Positions 1 through 9,066 of a DNA stretch of 44,438 nucleotides are shown piece by piece. The number at the start of each line of letters is the position of its first letter. Position 1 is the first letter of the stretch. Both the position numbers and the translations under genes were made by a program. Source of the DNA: Bacillota bacterium (lineage in GTDB: Bacteria; Bacillota; UBA4882; UBA8346); NCBI GenBank assembly GCA_023402395.1, contig JAEYGI010000019.1, forward strand, positions 1 through 44,438. The letters are read 5' to 3'. Below the pieces are notes generated by a model. The model was not told where the DNA came from. It ran no database searches and saw only the letters and a program-made list of their open reading frames with translations.

Positions 1-6
1 TTTATC

Positions 7-178
7 CCATGGCATCCATGACCATGGGAGCCTCGTGTTAGGCCCCGTCCATCCGGGACGGATGCCTTCAGGGTGGTGCTCTGTCCGCGACCGCTGTTGC
101 GAGTCCGTATCGCAAAGCGGCGCACATCCATCCTGGACTCTTTTGGGTAAGTTTATGGGTCTATGAGATGCTTGGGAG
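7..178 (+). ncRNA. Candidate rod-shaped structured RNA, possibly 6S-like
   Basis: The two ends are complementary: CCCATGGCATC at 7-17 can pair with GATGCTTGGG near 168-177, and CATGACCAT just inside pairs with ATGGGTCTATG, with small bulges. An apical arm pairs CAGGGTGG (from about 69) with CCATCCTG (to about 143), capped by a hairpin whose arms are CCGCT/AGCGG and TGCGA/TCGCA. The two unpaired flanks between closing stem and apical arm form a large bubble. Closing stem, bubble and apical arm at about 170-180 nt is the layout of 6S RNA, but I did not recognise primary-sequence consensus, so the family is inference. A local hairpin, CCCATGG/CCATGGG at 7-30, is an alternative fold. No clear promoter lies inside the window, and the strand is assumed. 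Confidence 0.33.
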
Positions 179-634
179 AAGTAGGGGTAAAGTGTTCGGG
201 TAAAAGCCGCAAGAGACTTTATCATCCGGCTTTACCAAGCGGGGCAAAGCCGAAGGGGTTGGTCGATCCGATTCATTGGAACAATTGAATGAATTGGAAA
301 CACCGCGAATATTTAAAACAACGGTCCCTATATCGAAATCAGTCCTTCAGGTCCCTTATGATATGGGCTTTCAAATGATCTGACCTGTTTTATTACAATC
401 GTCAAACAAGAAGTCAAGACGGCTGAATGCCGGCGGTGACGCAGGACCGTTGCGACGGCCGGACGCAGGAATGGTTCATTACATTTTCAGTTTGTAGGTT
501 ATCGAGGCAGGAATCGAACCGGAGTCCGCGAATTACGAATAGGGAAGTTGCTATATTTGACAATCGATTAATATAAGTAAAGAAGAAAGGCGCCGGCCGC
601 CGGCCGGGCACTGATCACTGGAGGTCATATACAG
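179..634. other. Intergenic stretch without a recognisable gene
   Basis: No supported coding frame. It holds a possible hairpin, GGTAAAAGCCG pairing with CGGCTTTACC (about 200-240), without a T-run. A TTGACA at 557-562 has no convincing -10 at 16-18 bp. The segment next to the downstream gene is rich in GCCGGC. Confidence 0.5.
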
Positions 635-1417
635 ATGAGCGCAACAAACGATTCGACCCGCAAACGAACTTATCTCATTGACATGGACGGGGTGCTGGTC
701 CATGGCGAACGGGTCATTCCCGGGGCCAAGGAATTTATCCAGCGGCTGCGCGACGGCGGCCACAAATTCCTGATTCTGACCAACAATTCCCGTTACACCC
801 CGGAGGATTTGCAACACCGCCTGAACCGGATCGGGATTCCGGTGGAAGCCGGGAACCTCTTCAGCAGCGCCATGGCCACCGCTGCTTTCGTGCAATCCCA
901 GAAACCGTGCGGTTCGGCGTTTGTGCTGGGCGGAACCGGCTTGTATCAGGCTTTGAACAACGAGGGGTATTCCCTGACCGATTACAATCCGGACTATGTG
1001 ATTCTGGGCGAGACCGAATCCTATTCGTACGACCGGATCATCCGGGCGTCGCAACTGATTATGGCCGGCATTCCGTTTATCATCACCAACCCCGACCCGT
1101 CCGGCCCTTCGGAGAACGGCTTGATGCCGGGGTGCGGCGCGGTCGCGGCCCTGCTGGAACGGGCCACTGGCTATACCCCTTATTATGTCGGGAAACCCAA
1201 TCCGCTGATCATGCGGGTGGCCCTGCGGACCCTGGACGAACATTCCGAGAACGCGGTCATGGTCGGCGACCGGATGGACACCGACATCAAGGTGGGCTTG
1301 GAATCGGGGTTGGAAACCATCCTGGTTCTGACCGGCGTTACCAAGCCGGAGCTGATCGCCAAGTTCCCTTATCGCCCCGGCACGGTGGTCGATTCGGTGG
1401 CTCAGATCGAACCGTAA
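635..1417 (+). CDS. HAD-IIA family sugar/nucleotide phosphatase, NagD-like
   Basis: This 260-residue protein is a HAD-superfamily phosphatase of subclass IIA. Motif I is IDMDGVLVHGE (nucleophile and acid/base Asp near residues 16-18), motif II is LTNNS, the Lys of motif III lies in YVGKPNPLIM, and motif IV is MVGDRMDTDI. The cap region (GCGAV, ITNPDPSG) follows the NagD pattern, and length matches E. coli NagD (250). NagD enzymes dephosphorylate UMP and other nucleotide or sugar monophosphates in the cytosol; substrate here is inferred from family only. The ATG is preceded by CTGGAGGTC at a normal distance. It lies 84 bp upstream of addB on the same strand but shows no functional tie to it. 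Confidence 0.88.
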   Translation: MSATNDSTRKRTYLIDMDGVLVHGERVIPGAKEFIQRLRDGGHKFLILTNNSRYTPEDLQHRLNRIGIPVEAGNLFSSAMATAAFVQSQKPCGSAFVLGGTGLYQALNNEGYSLTDYNPDYVILGETESYSYDRIIRASQLIMAGIPFIITNPDPSGPSENGLMPGCGAVAALLERATGYTPYYVGKPNPLIMRVALRTLDEHSENAVMVGDRMDTDIKVGLESGLETILVLTGVTKPELIAKFPYRPGTVVDSVAQIEP

Positions 1418-1501
1418 CCCGTATCGCCAATTCAGCCGGAGCCGGCAGGATTCCGGCGGCCGGCCCCGAATTCTTCCCATGAACAATGGGAGGGGCAAAC
1501 T

Positions 1502-4500
1502 ATGATCAAAACCGCCACGGTTGTGGGTGAATTATATACGCATCACCGGATTCTGAGCCGGATCCGCCGGGCTTTGGACGAGCGCCAATTCGCGCTGGTC
1601 GTGCTGTTTCCCACCCGGAGCCTGCTCGATCAGATTCAGGACGAACTCTTGAGTCAACCGGACCTCGTCGGGTATGGCGGGGTTCGTTTTTTGCTGTTCG
1701 AGGGGTTTATCGAAGAGATCAGCGAACGGCTGGGAGTGTACCGGCGGCCGCCTTCCCCGTTGGAACGCGAGTTACTGATCAGCGAAGTCTTCCGGGAACT
1801 GGCTGCGGCCGGCCGGTTGGACTATTTGGGCCGGGCGCCGTTCAACTCCGGATACCGGGCGGCGATTCTCGGCGGCATCGCCGAGTGGAAACGGGCCGGG
1901 CTGACGCCGGAGCTTTTTGCCGAATGGGCCGGGGAACGGGGCGTCCGGGAAAAGCAATTGGCGCTGGTTTTTGAAACGTATCAGCGGTTATTGGTTCAAT
2001 ATGGTTTTACTGAGGAGGATCAGATCCTGGCGGAGCTGGAACGAATGGGTCCGGGGACGCTCGCGGCCCGGACCCCGGTCCTGTTGTACGGGTTTACCGA
2101 CCTCACGCCGTTGCAATCTGATTTCATCAAGGCGTTGCAACCGTGGTGTGAATTCGAAGCCATGGTGGATCCGACCACCGCGCCGCCGTTTCAAAAGATG
2201 ACGGCCGCTCATTTTCCGATCCGGCTTCGTCCTAGCCAATACCGGGAAGATGGCAACCGGACCTTAACGCGATTGCAGGCCCGTTTCTGGCGGGATAGTG
2301 AACCGGAGCCGCTCGATTGGGACGGGGAGTCGGTGCTGCTGTTGCGGGCCGGCGGCCGGCTGCGCCAGGCAGTGGCCGTGGCCCGCGCCATCGCTGGATT
2401 GCTGCTGGAGCAGCCCGATCTGGAACCCGGCGAGATTCTGATCCTAGCGCCCCAACCCCAGCAGTTTCTGGAGATAGCCGGGCCGGTCTTCCGCGAATAC
2501 GGGATTGATCTGCCGAGTCCGGTCCCGTCAGTGCGCGAGCTGCCCGCAGTCAAGCGCTTGCTGCAGATGCTGATCGCCGCGGCCGCCGACTGGCAATGGA
2601 CGGATATGGCCGTTTTGGTCCGGCAATGGCACAGCGGCAACGCGGCGGCGGATGGCGATCTGCTCCTGACCTGGCTGGGGGAGAAGTACGGGGCGCTTTC
2701 CGGAAAGGAACGCTGGCTGCAATTGAAGGACGACCCGCAAGTGGAGCGGGATGCCATGAACTCGGGAGTCGTCAGTCTGGACCGTTTCCGCCGCGGCTTG
2801 GAGCAATTGGCGGCCATTCCCGGGCGGGCCACGCTATGGGCTTATCTGGAGCTGTTCCGGGAATGGTTCGGGATGGCCGAAGCCTGGGGAGAGGATCTGC
2901 TTGATCGGAACGCCGAGGTATTCCGGAAACAGCTTCAGAATTACCGGGCGGCCCAGGCGTTTCGCGACGGTTTGGGAGAGGCCCTTGGCCATCTGGCCCG
3001 AGCCGGCGGCGATGAAATGATGTCCCTGGAAGCCATCCGTGCTTTTCTCGAAGATTATCTCTGCGGCCTGGAGATCGGGGAACCGCAAGGACCGGCGGCG
3101 TTGGTGCGGGTGCTTCCGCCCCGGGAGGCACGGGGGCTGCGGGCTCCGGTCGTATTTATCACCGGCCTGGAACAGGGAGTCTTTCCCCGAAGCTATATTA
3201 ATGATTGGAAACTTGGTCTCAAGGAACGCCGGGATTTGCGGGGGATCGGCATTGAACTGGAGACCGGCGAGCAGTATCGGCTCCAGGAGATGCTGGCCTT
3301 TTATTGGGCTTTGCGTGCCGCACGTCGGCGGCTCTATTTCGTGGTCCGGGATCAGGACGACGATGGGCAGCCGCTCAACCGGTCGCTCTTTCTGGAAGAC
3401 GTTTTGCGCTGGCTGCCGGATTTGGAGCGGCAGGCGGTCCACTATGGACTGGCCCCCGAAATCCGGCCCGATTTCGGCGATTGCCGCTCCGAAAATGAAC
3501 GACGGTTACGCTTGATGGAATATTTGAAACAAGCTCCCCCGGAGATCCCCGGCGCCGAGCTGGAGTTAGGAAGAGACCTGTTGCAGCAGCCCTTTTATGG
3601 ACAGCTGGCGCTCCGGGTTTGGCAGTGGAGCAACCGGCCGCGCCCGGGAATCGTCATTCCGGTAAGCTATCGGGAACCGCTGGAGCGGCAGTTTGGCGCC
3701 GAGGCACCAATCGGCATCACCGCGTTGGAAGAGTACAGGCTTTGTCCATACCGGTTCTTTCTTCGCTATTGCCTGAAACTCAAGCCGCCCGCCGAGCCGG
3801 ACCCGGTACCGGACCATCTCGACCTGGGAACTCTCTATCATGACGTTTTGAGGGATTTTTGCGGCTTCGAACTCGGGCGGGCCTGGGTTCCGGAACGACT
3901 GCCCGAGTACCGGTCGCGCCTGGAAGGCTTATTTCAGGACCGGTTCGCTGAGTGGCAGCGCAAGGCCCCCAATGACCTGGTCCGGGCGGTCCTGCTGATC
4001 TATGGCGAACAGGCCAACCGGACCCTGGGGCAATGGCTGGCGGTCGAGCTGCAATGGGCCGGTTTGACCAAGGGCCGGTTCCGGCCGCGACTGCTGGAGC
4101 ACGAGTTTGGCCCCGGCGCACCCTACCGCCTGGACTGGGATGGGATCACCGTCCGGATTGTGGGCCGGATCGATCGGGTGGATGCCGACGCATCCGGTAA
4201 TTTTATTGTCTATGACTATAAATTGGGTAACGGCCCGGCGGTCAACGATTTACTGGAGATTAAAAAATTACAGATCCCCGTCTACCTGCTGGCCCTGGAA
4301 CAATTGCTCAATGGCCCCGGAACGGCGGTGGGCGGAAGTTATCTGGGGTTACGAAACCCTTCCCGTCACCGGGGCGGGGTCTGGCGGCAAAGCCGGACCG
4401 AATGGGAGCGGAAAGGCAAAGGCATCTTGGACGATAACGCCTGGGATCAATGGCTGTCCGAGGTTAAAGGGGAGTTGGCCGCCATCGCTCAAGGGATCCG

Positions 4501-4615
4501 GGCCGGCCGGTTCCCGCTGGCCGGCGGGGATTGCCCGAAGTACTGCGAATTCCGTTCCGGTTGCCGGAGACGGGACTGGGAGGAGGCGACGGCTGATGGC
4601 TCATCCGCCCAATGA
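1502..4615 (+). CDS. addB: AddB-like subunit of the AddAB helicase-nuclease
   Basis: The 1037-residue protein is the B subunit of AddAB, which processes double-strand breaks for RecA loading. The helicase-like core shows late motifs such as EARGLRAPVVFITGLEQGVFPR, but the N-terminus (VVGELYTHHR) has no GxGKT Walker A, so ATP hydrolysis by this subunit is doubtful. The C-terminal PD-(D/E)XK nuclease shows GRIDRVDAD and IVYDYKLG. Cysteines at about 748, 1011, 1015 and 1021 correspond to the iron-sulphur staple of Bacillus AddB. The start follows GGGAGGGGCAAACT. The last 20 bp overlap addA, implying translational coupling. The product name is secure as a family; the missing Walker A resembles degenerate B subunits such as RexB. 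Confidence 0.88.
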   Translation: MIKTATVVGELYTHHRILSRIRRALDERQFALVVLFPTRSLLDQIQDELLSQPDLVGYGGVRFLLFEGFIEEISERLGVYRRPPSPLERELLISEVFRELAAAGRLDYLGRAPFNSGYRAAILGGIAEWKRAGLTPELFAEWAGERGVREKQLALVFETYQRLLVQYGFTEEDQILAELERMGPGTLAARTPVLLYGFTDLTPLQSDFIKALQPWCEFEAMVDPTTAPPFQKMTAAHFPIRLRPSQYREDGNRTLTRLQARFWRDSEPEPLDWDGESVLLLRAGGRLRQAVAVARAIAGLLLEQPDLEPGEILILAPQPQQFLEIAGPVFREYGIDLPSPVPSVRELPAVKRLLQMLIAAAADWQWTDMAVLVRQWHSGNAAADGDLLLTWLGEKYGALSGKERWLQLKDDPQVERDAMNSGVVSLDRFRRGLEQLAAIPGRATLWAYLELFREWFGMAEAWGEDLLDRNAEVFRKQLQNYRAAQAFRDGLGEALGHLARAGGDEMMSLEAIRAFLEDYLCGLEIGEPQGPAALVRVLPPREARGLRAPVVFITGLEQGVFPRSYINDWKLGLKERRDLRGIGIELETGEQYRLQEMLAFYWALRAARRRLYFVVRDQDDDGQPLNRSLFLEDVLRWLPDLERQAVHYGLAPEIRPDFGDCRSENERRLRLMEYLKQAPPEIPGAELELGRDLLQQPFYGQLALRVWQWSNRPRPGIVIPVSYREPLERQFGAEAPIGITALEEYRLCPYRFFLRYCLKLKPPAEPDPVPDHLDLGTLYHDVLRDFCGFELGRAWVPERLPEYRSRLEGLFQDRFAEWQRKAPNDLVRAVLLIYGEQANRTLGQWLAVELQWAGLTKGRFRPRLLEHEFGPGAPYRLDWDGITVRIVGRIDRVDADASGNFIVYDYKLGNGPAVNDLLEIKKLQIPVYLLALEQLLNGPGTAVGGSYLGLRNPSRHRGGVWRQSRTEWERKGKGILDDNAWDQWLSEVKGELAAIAQGIRAGRFPLAGGDCPKYCEFRSGCRRRDWEEATADGSSAQ

Positions 4616-7600
4616 ACAACAACTGGCGGCCATTACAGAGTTTGGAACCGATTTGCTGGTTTCGGCCGGAGCCGGAACCGGGAAGACGACTGTGCTCGCA
4701 GGAAAGTTTCTGCAGTTGCTGGAAGAGCGGAGGGCCGATATCGGATCCATCGTAGCCATTACCTTTACCAAGAAAGCCGCCATCGAGATGAGGGACCGCA
4801 TCCGGCGGGGAATCCAGGAATGTTTGGCGGCCGCCGCAGATAAGGCGGACCGTGATTTCTGGCAAGCGCAATTGCAGCAAGTGGATTCGGCCCGCATCTC
4901 GACCTTTCACAGTCTTTGTCTCGGGTTGATTCAGGAACACCCGCTGGAGGCGGGGTTGCCTCCCGTCAGTGGCGTGCTGGGCGATGGCGAGGAGCGGATC
5001 TATCTTACGCAGGCCGTCACCACGACGTTAACCGGGCGGCTCGGGCCGGAGAACGCCGACCGGCGGGAACTGCTCGGTTTGATTCTGGACTTTGGGTGGG
5101 AGCCGCTACTCACCGGGTTGTTAGGGCTTTACCAGGCCATTCGTGAGAGCGGCCGGAGTTTCGCGGAGGTTCTGGCCGATTCCCGCGCCCGCTTGACCCG
5201 GGATCGGCCCGGCGGTGCGGCCGGTTTAATGGAACTGACCAATGAGATTGATGATCTGCTCTCGTTCAGCGCCGGTCAGAAGCTGACCGAGAACGCCCAA
5301 AATATTATCGCCCAATTCCGGGAGGATTGGCCCGAGTTAAGGGCCGCCCTTGCCAGCGGGGTTTCAACGGAGCGAATCGCCGCCTTGAATGCGATCGCCA
5401 AAGGATTACCAAAGAACCTGCCGGCCGTCATCAAAGAACGGGTTGTCGCGATCAGGGATCTGGCGGAAGCCGTCAAAGAAGCGCTGGCCGATGAAGAAGC
5501 CCTGGCCCGGCTGCCGTTGATCGGGAACCTTTTGGTCGGGATCGATCGTCAATACACTGCGCTGAAAATGGAAGCAGGCGTGCTTGATTTCACCGATCAA
5601 CAATTGCTGGCCCGGGAATTGCTTCGCAATCACCCGGAGATCGCCGCCGATCTGGTGGCCGGGATCAATTATCTTCTGGTGGACGAGTTTCAGGATACCA
5701 ATAGCCTTCAATTGGAATTAATCCAGTGCTTGCGGGGCGATGATCACCGGCAGGGCCGGTTAATGGTGGTCGGAGATGTCAAACAGTCAATCTACCGCTT
5801 CCGGGGCGCCGAGGCGGGCCTGATGATTGCCCATTCCGAAACCGTGGCGCGGCAACAAGGCCGAATCGTGGCGCTGACCAAAAACTACCGTTCCGAGCCA
5901 GCGATCATCGGCTTCGTCAATGCCATTTCCCAGGCGCTTTTTAGCGGGGAGCCGTTTGCCTATGAGGCGTTGGAAGCAGGAACGGCCGAAACCGGTTCCG
6001 GAGTGGAGCTGATTTGTTGCGGTGAGACGGCTGACCCCTTAATGCAGGCCCGAATGGTGGCGCGCCGGATCGCCTGTCTAGTCGCCAACGGGGAAGCGGG
6101 GACCGCTCCGGTGCGTTATGGGGATATTGTCATTCTGTTCCGGGCCGGAACCGCGATGCCGCTCTATCAACAAGCGCTGAAAGAGGCGGGGATCCCTCAT
6201 TATACGGCCGGCGGCGGCGATTTGTACCAGCGGCAGGAGATCGCCGATCAGCTCAATCTGCTCCGGCTGGTACAGCAGAGCAATGATGCAGTGGCGCTGC
6301 TCGGCCTTTTGCTATCCCCCTATGTCGGCCTCTCCGAAACTGGCCTGCTGGAACTGGCCCGTGCCGGAGATCTGACGGCGGCTTTTTATGGAGAGACCGG
6401 CCCCGGCGGCAGGCTTCCCGAACCGGAAGCCGACCGGCTGGCCCGCTTCCGGGAGTTGATTGTCTTTTTTCAACAGCGCCGCGAGTTATTATCGATCCCT
6501 GAGATCCTGCGAACTGCCATTGAACGTCTGGACTACCGGGCCGTCATGCTGACGGCCGACGACGCCGCTCAACGCCTCGCCAATCTGGATAAACTGATCG
6601 TTAAGGCCGAGGAGTTCACCGCCAAAGGCTATCATGATTTGCAGCGGTTTTTGAGTTACATTCGTGAACTGGAGGGGATGGAGGTCGGAGAGGGCGAAGC
6701 CCAGACCGAAGCCGAAGGCGGCAATGTGGTACGGTTGATGACCATTCATCGCTCCAAGGGATTGGAGTTCCCAGTGGTAATCCTGCCCGACCTTGACCGC
6801 CAGTTCAGGTTCAGCTCCGGCGAGAAATTCGTTTTCCACAGGGAACTGGGAATCGGTTTCAAGATTCCGCTCGGGGAAGGGGAAACCGAGGCCACGTCCA
6901 TTTATAATTTGATCAAGGAAAGGGAACGGCGGGAAGAGATCGCCGAGTTGAAACGGGTCTTGTATGTCGCGCTGACCCGGGCCAAGCAACGTTTAATCCT
7001 CTCCGGATCGGGACGGAGCCGTTCGCGAGGGAACACGTTGGAAACGGCCTCCAATTGGATGAAATGGCTGGAATTGCTCCTGGAGTTCGAAGCGGAACCG
7101 ACCACGCTGGATTTTCACGGAGTTCCGGTGCAAATAATCCGGGAACTTCCGGAGAATGGGCCGCCGGTCCGACCCGGCACCTGGTTGGAGCAGATCGCTA
7201 GTGACCTGGAACGACGACCCGCAACGCGAACATCCTCTGAAGTGGCCGTGGCCGTTGAAAACGGGGGCGGAGCAAGGCCAGTGACCCTAAAAGTCTCCGG
7301 GATCGTTGCCTATAAGGATTGTCCCCGGCGTTATTATTGGCGTTATTGGCAACGGCTCGAAGGAGGACCCGCCGCGGAGCCGTTGCCGCTCGTAGCGGAA
7401 GAAGCCGCCGGTGACGGCCTGGGGGTCGTTATCGGGAACTTTATTCATCAGGCGGTGCGCCGGAACGAACCGTCCTGGCCGGAACTGCTTTGGGAACGGG
7501 TGGCGGAGACGCTCCCCCTCTCCAGTCGCGACCGAGTTGAAGCCGATCTCCGCATCATTTGGAGTCATCTGACGCAAAGCCCTTACTGGTGCCAAAATGG

Positions 7601-8015
7601 TTCCCACTGGGACGAGCTGCCGTTCACTCTCAAGCTCGATCCCCTGGTTCGGGTGGAGGGCCGGTTCGACCGCCTTCTCCAGAACGAACGGGGGGAACTG
7701 GTGCTGGTCGACTTTAAAACGCACCGGATCGGGGCCGGCCGGGTCGGAGAGGCCGCTAAGGATTACTTTTGGCAACTCCGGCTCTATGCCTTGGCCGTGG
7801 AAGGACTCTGGGGACGGCTGCCGGACCGGGTGGTTTTGTTCTTTCCTTTTTCCGGACGGGAAGTGGCGGTGCCGTTAGTCCGGGACGCTTTGGACGAGAC
7901 CGTGGCCGAAGTGCGGGACATGGCCCGGTTTATTGCTGGTCATGACCGGCCCGAGGATTATCCGGCATCCGGAGCTTGCCGCGGCTGTTCGTTCGGAAGG
8001 CTCTGTCGGGGCTGA
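4596..8015 (+). CDS. addA: AddA, ATP-dependent helicase/nuclease subunit A
   Basis: A UvrD/RecB-type superfamily 1 helicase of 1139 residues with a C-terminal nuclease. The start is set at the ATG inside the end of addB (MAHPPNEQQL), 8 bases after GGGAGGAGGCGAC; the longer open frame upstream is addB sequence out of frame. Visible motifs: Walker A GAGTGKT (25-31), AITFTKKAA, STFHSLC, Walker B LLVDEFQDT, GDVKQSIYRFRGAE, LTKNYRS, MTIHRSKGLEFPVV and YVALTRAK. The nuclease shows GNFIHQAV, EGRFDRLL and LVLVDFKTHR. Unusually for AddA, four cysteines (about 909, 1128, 1131, 1137; CxxCx5C at the end) look like an iron-sulphur staple. The 3' end overlaps convergent folE2 by 58 bp. Confidence 0.93.
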   Translation: MAHPPNEQQLAAITEFGTDLLVSAGAGTGKTTVLAGKFLQLLEERRADIGSIVAITFTKKAAIEMRDRIRRGIQECLAAAADKADRDFWQAQLQQVDSARISTFHSLCLGLIQEHPLEAGLPPVSGVLGDGEERIYLTQAVTTTLTGRLGPENADRRELLGLILDFGWEPLLTGLLGLYQAIRESGRSFAEVLADSRARLTRDRPGGAAGLMELTNEIDDLLSFSAGQKLTENAQNIIAQFREDWPELRAALASGVSTERIAALNAIAKGLPKNLPAVIKERVVAIRDLAEAVKEALADEEALARLPLIGNLLVGIDRQYTALKMEAGVLDFTDQQLLARELLRNHPEIAADLVAGINYLLVDEFQDTNSLQLELIQCLRGDDHRQGRLMVVGDVKQSIYRFRGAEAGLMIAHSETVARQQGRIVALTKNYRSEPAIIGFVNAISQALFSGEPFAYEALEAGTAETGSGVELICCGETADPLMQARMVARRIACLVANGEAGTAPVRYGDIVILFRAGTAMPLYQQALKEAGIPHYTAGGGDLYQRQEIADQLNLLRLVQQSNDAVALLGLLLSPYVGLSETGLLELARAGDLTAAFYGETGPGGRLPEPEADRLARFRELIVFFQQRRELLSIPEILRTAIERLDYRAVMLTADDAAQRLANLDKLIVKAEEFTAKGYHDLQRFLSYIRELEGMEVGEGEAQTEAEGGNVVRLMTIHRSKGLEFPVVILPDLDRQFRFSSGEKFVFHRELGIGFKIPLGEGETEATSIYNLIKERERREEIAELKRVLYVALTRAKQRLILSGSGRSRSRGNTLETASNWMKWLELLLEFEAEPTTLDFHGVPVQIIRELPENGPPVRPGTWLEQIASDLERRPATRTSSEVAVAVENGGGARPVTLKVSGIVAYKDCPRRYYWRYWQRLEGGPAAEPLPLVAEEAAGDGLGVVIGNFIHQAVRRNEPSWPELLWERVAETLPLSSRDRVEADLRIIWSHLTQSPYWCQNGSHWDELPFTLKLDPLVRVEGRFDRLLQNERGELVLVDFKTHRIGAGRVGEAAKDYFWQLRLYALAVEGLWGRLPDRVVLFFPFSGREVAVPLVRDALDETVAEVRDMARFIAGHDRPEDYPASGACRGCSFGRLCRG

Positions 8016-8824
8016 TCCGCTTCAACGTGCGAGGCAAACGCACTGTGGTTGTGAATCGACTCATAACTCTCGACTTCGACGCGGAAGGAATGGATTCGGG
8101 GGTCGGAGCGGAGCGCCAGAACCGAATCCCGTAAAATATCCTCAACAAACTTCGGGTTTTGATAGGCGGTCTCGGTGACGTACTTTTCGTCTTCCCGTTT
8201 CAGCACTGGATAGACCGGGCAGCTTCCCTGGATCCGGAGCAGATCGATCAGATCTTCCAGCCAGAGGATCTTTCCCGGATATTCGCATCCAACCAAGGCC
8301 CGGATGATTGCCCGTTGATTATGGGCGCCGAAAGCAGAGATCTCCTTGCTGCAGGGACAGAGCGAGAGAATTGGGATCTCCGCGCCGAGCCGGTAGTCGA
8401 AGTTTCCTTCAGGCTGTTTGTAAACACCCCGGAACTCGCCGATATAGTCGAGATAGCCGATGATCCGGCTGACGGGAGCCGGTACCGGCAAGAAATAGCG
8501 GAACTTTAAGCCGATCTCCGCTTCCGCCACTTCTAGGTTGGAGCAGAGTTCGGCCAGGATCTGCCGGATCTCCTTCCAGGATACCGGGCGCTCGCACCAG
8601 GCCATCAACAGTTCCATGAACCGGCTGAGATGGGTTCCTTTGAACTGATGAGGCAGGGTCACCGAGACGTTAATATTGCCGTGGACGTGTTGAAATCCGC
8701 CGTCTTTCATCCGGATCTGGAACGGGAGATTGACATCTTTCAATCCGACGCGTTGAATTTCGATGCCCCGTTCGTCATGTCTGTTTTGAACATCAATCAT
8801 TAGCGTATCGGGCCGCCTTTCCAT
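7958..8824 (-). CDS. folE2: GTP cyclohydrolase FolE2 (type IB)
   Basis: This protein (up to 288 residues) converts GTP to 7,8-dihydroneopterin triphosphate, the first step to folate, queuosine and related pterins. Family marks are VQNRHDERGI at the start, GTHLSRFMELL, LCPCSKEISAFGAHNQRA with the metal-binding Cys, and a C-terminal YESIHNHSAFA. Translation could begin at the ATG at 8824 or at the internal ATG at 8800 (MIDVQNR), which has a distant GGAAAGG upstream; the choice is open. The tail continues about 20 residues past the usual end and overlaps addA antisense by 58 bp. FolE2 commonly replaces zinc-dependent FolE1 when zinc is scarce; no Zur site was identified. queH at 24 kb belongs to the queuosine pathway that this enzyme feeds. 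Confidence 0.92.
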   Translation of the reverse strand: MERRPDTLMIDVQNRHDERGIEIQRVGLKDVNLPFQIRMKDGGFQHVHGNINVSVTLPHQFKGTHLSRFMELLMAWCERPVSWKEIRQILAELCSNLEVAEAEIGLKFRYFLPVPAPVSRIIGYLDYIGEFRGVYKQPEGNFDYRLGAEIPILSLCPCSKEISAFGAHNQRAIIRALVGCEYPGKILWLEDLIDLLRIQGSCPVYPVLKREDEKYVTETAYQNPKFVEDILRDSVLALRSDPRIHSFRVEVESYESIHNHSAFASHVEADQPRQSLPNEQPRQAPDAG

Positions 8825-9066
8825 GGAAAGTGGGTTTTAAACCCGCTTTGATTTGATTATTTGTTTGAAAGCGTTGTTGACTTTATCCTTTGCTTCTCTG
8901 GCTTGAGGGCTAAGGCCTTGGTTTAACACAACTTTTTAATTCGCGTTTTTTGGCCGGATTCCTACCCGTAAAGGCATGTACGTCCCGGCCTTTCCATAAA
9001 TTTAATGAAGGAGGTCCCCAAAACGCCTTGAAGTTCTTTTCTAACATTATAAAGGGGGAAAAATTG

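Noticed and set aside
1..240. RNase P RNA or tmRNA at the left edge
   Set aside because: An ATCCGGCTT near 224 recalls the RNase P 3' end, but the GAGGAAAGTCC block and other conserved parts are absent; there is no tmRNA tag frame.
551..1498. 315-codon frame antisense to the NagD-like gene
   Set aside because: Shadow of a well-supported gene with intact HAD motifs on the plus strand.
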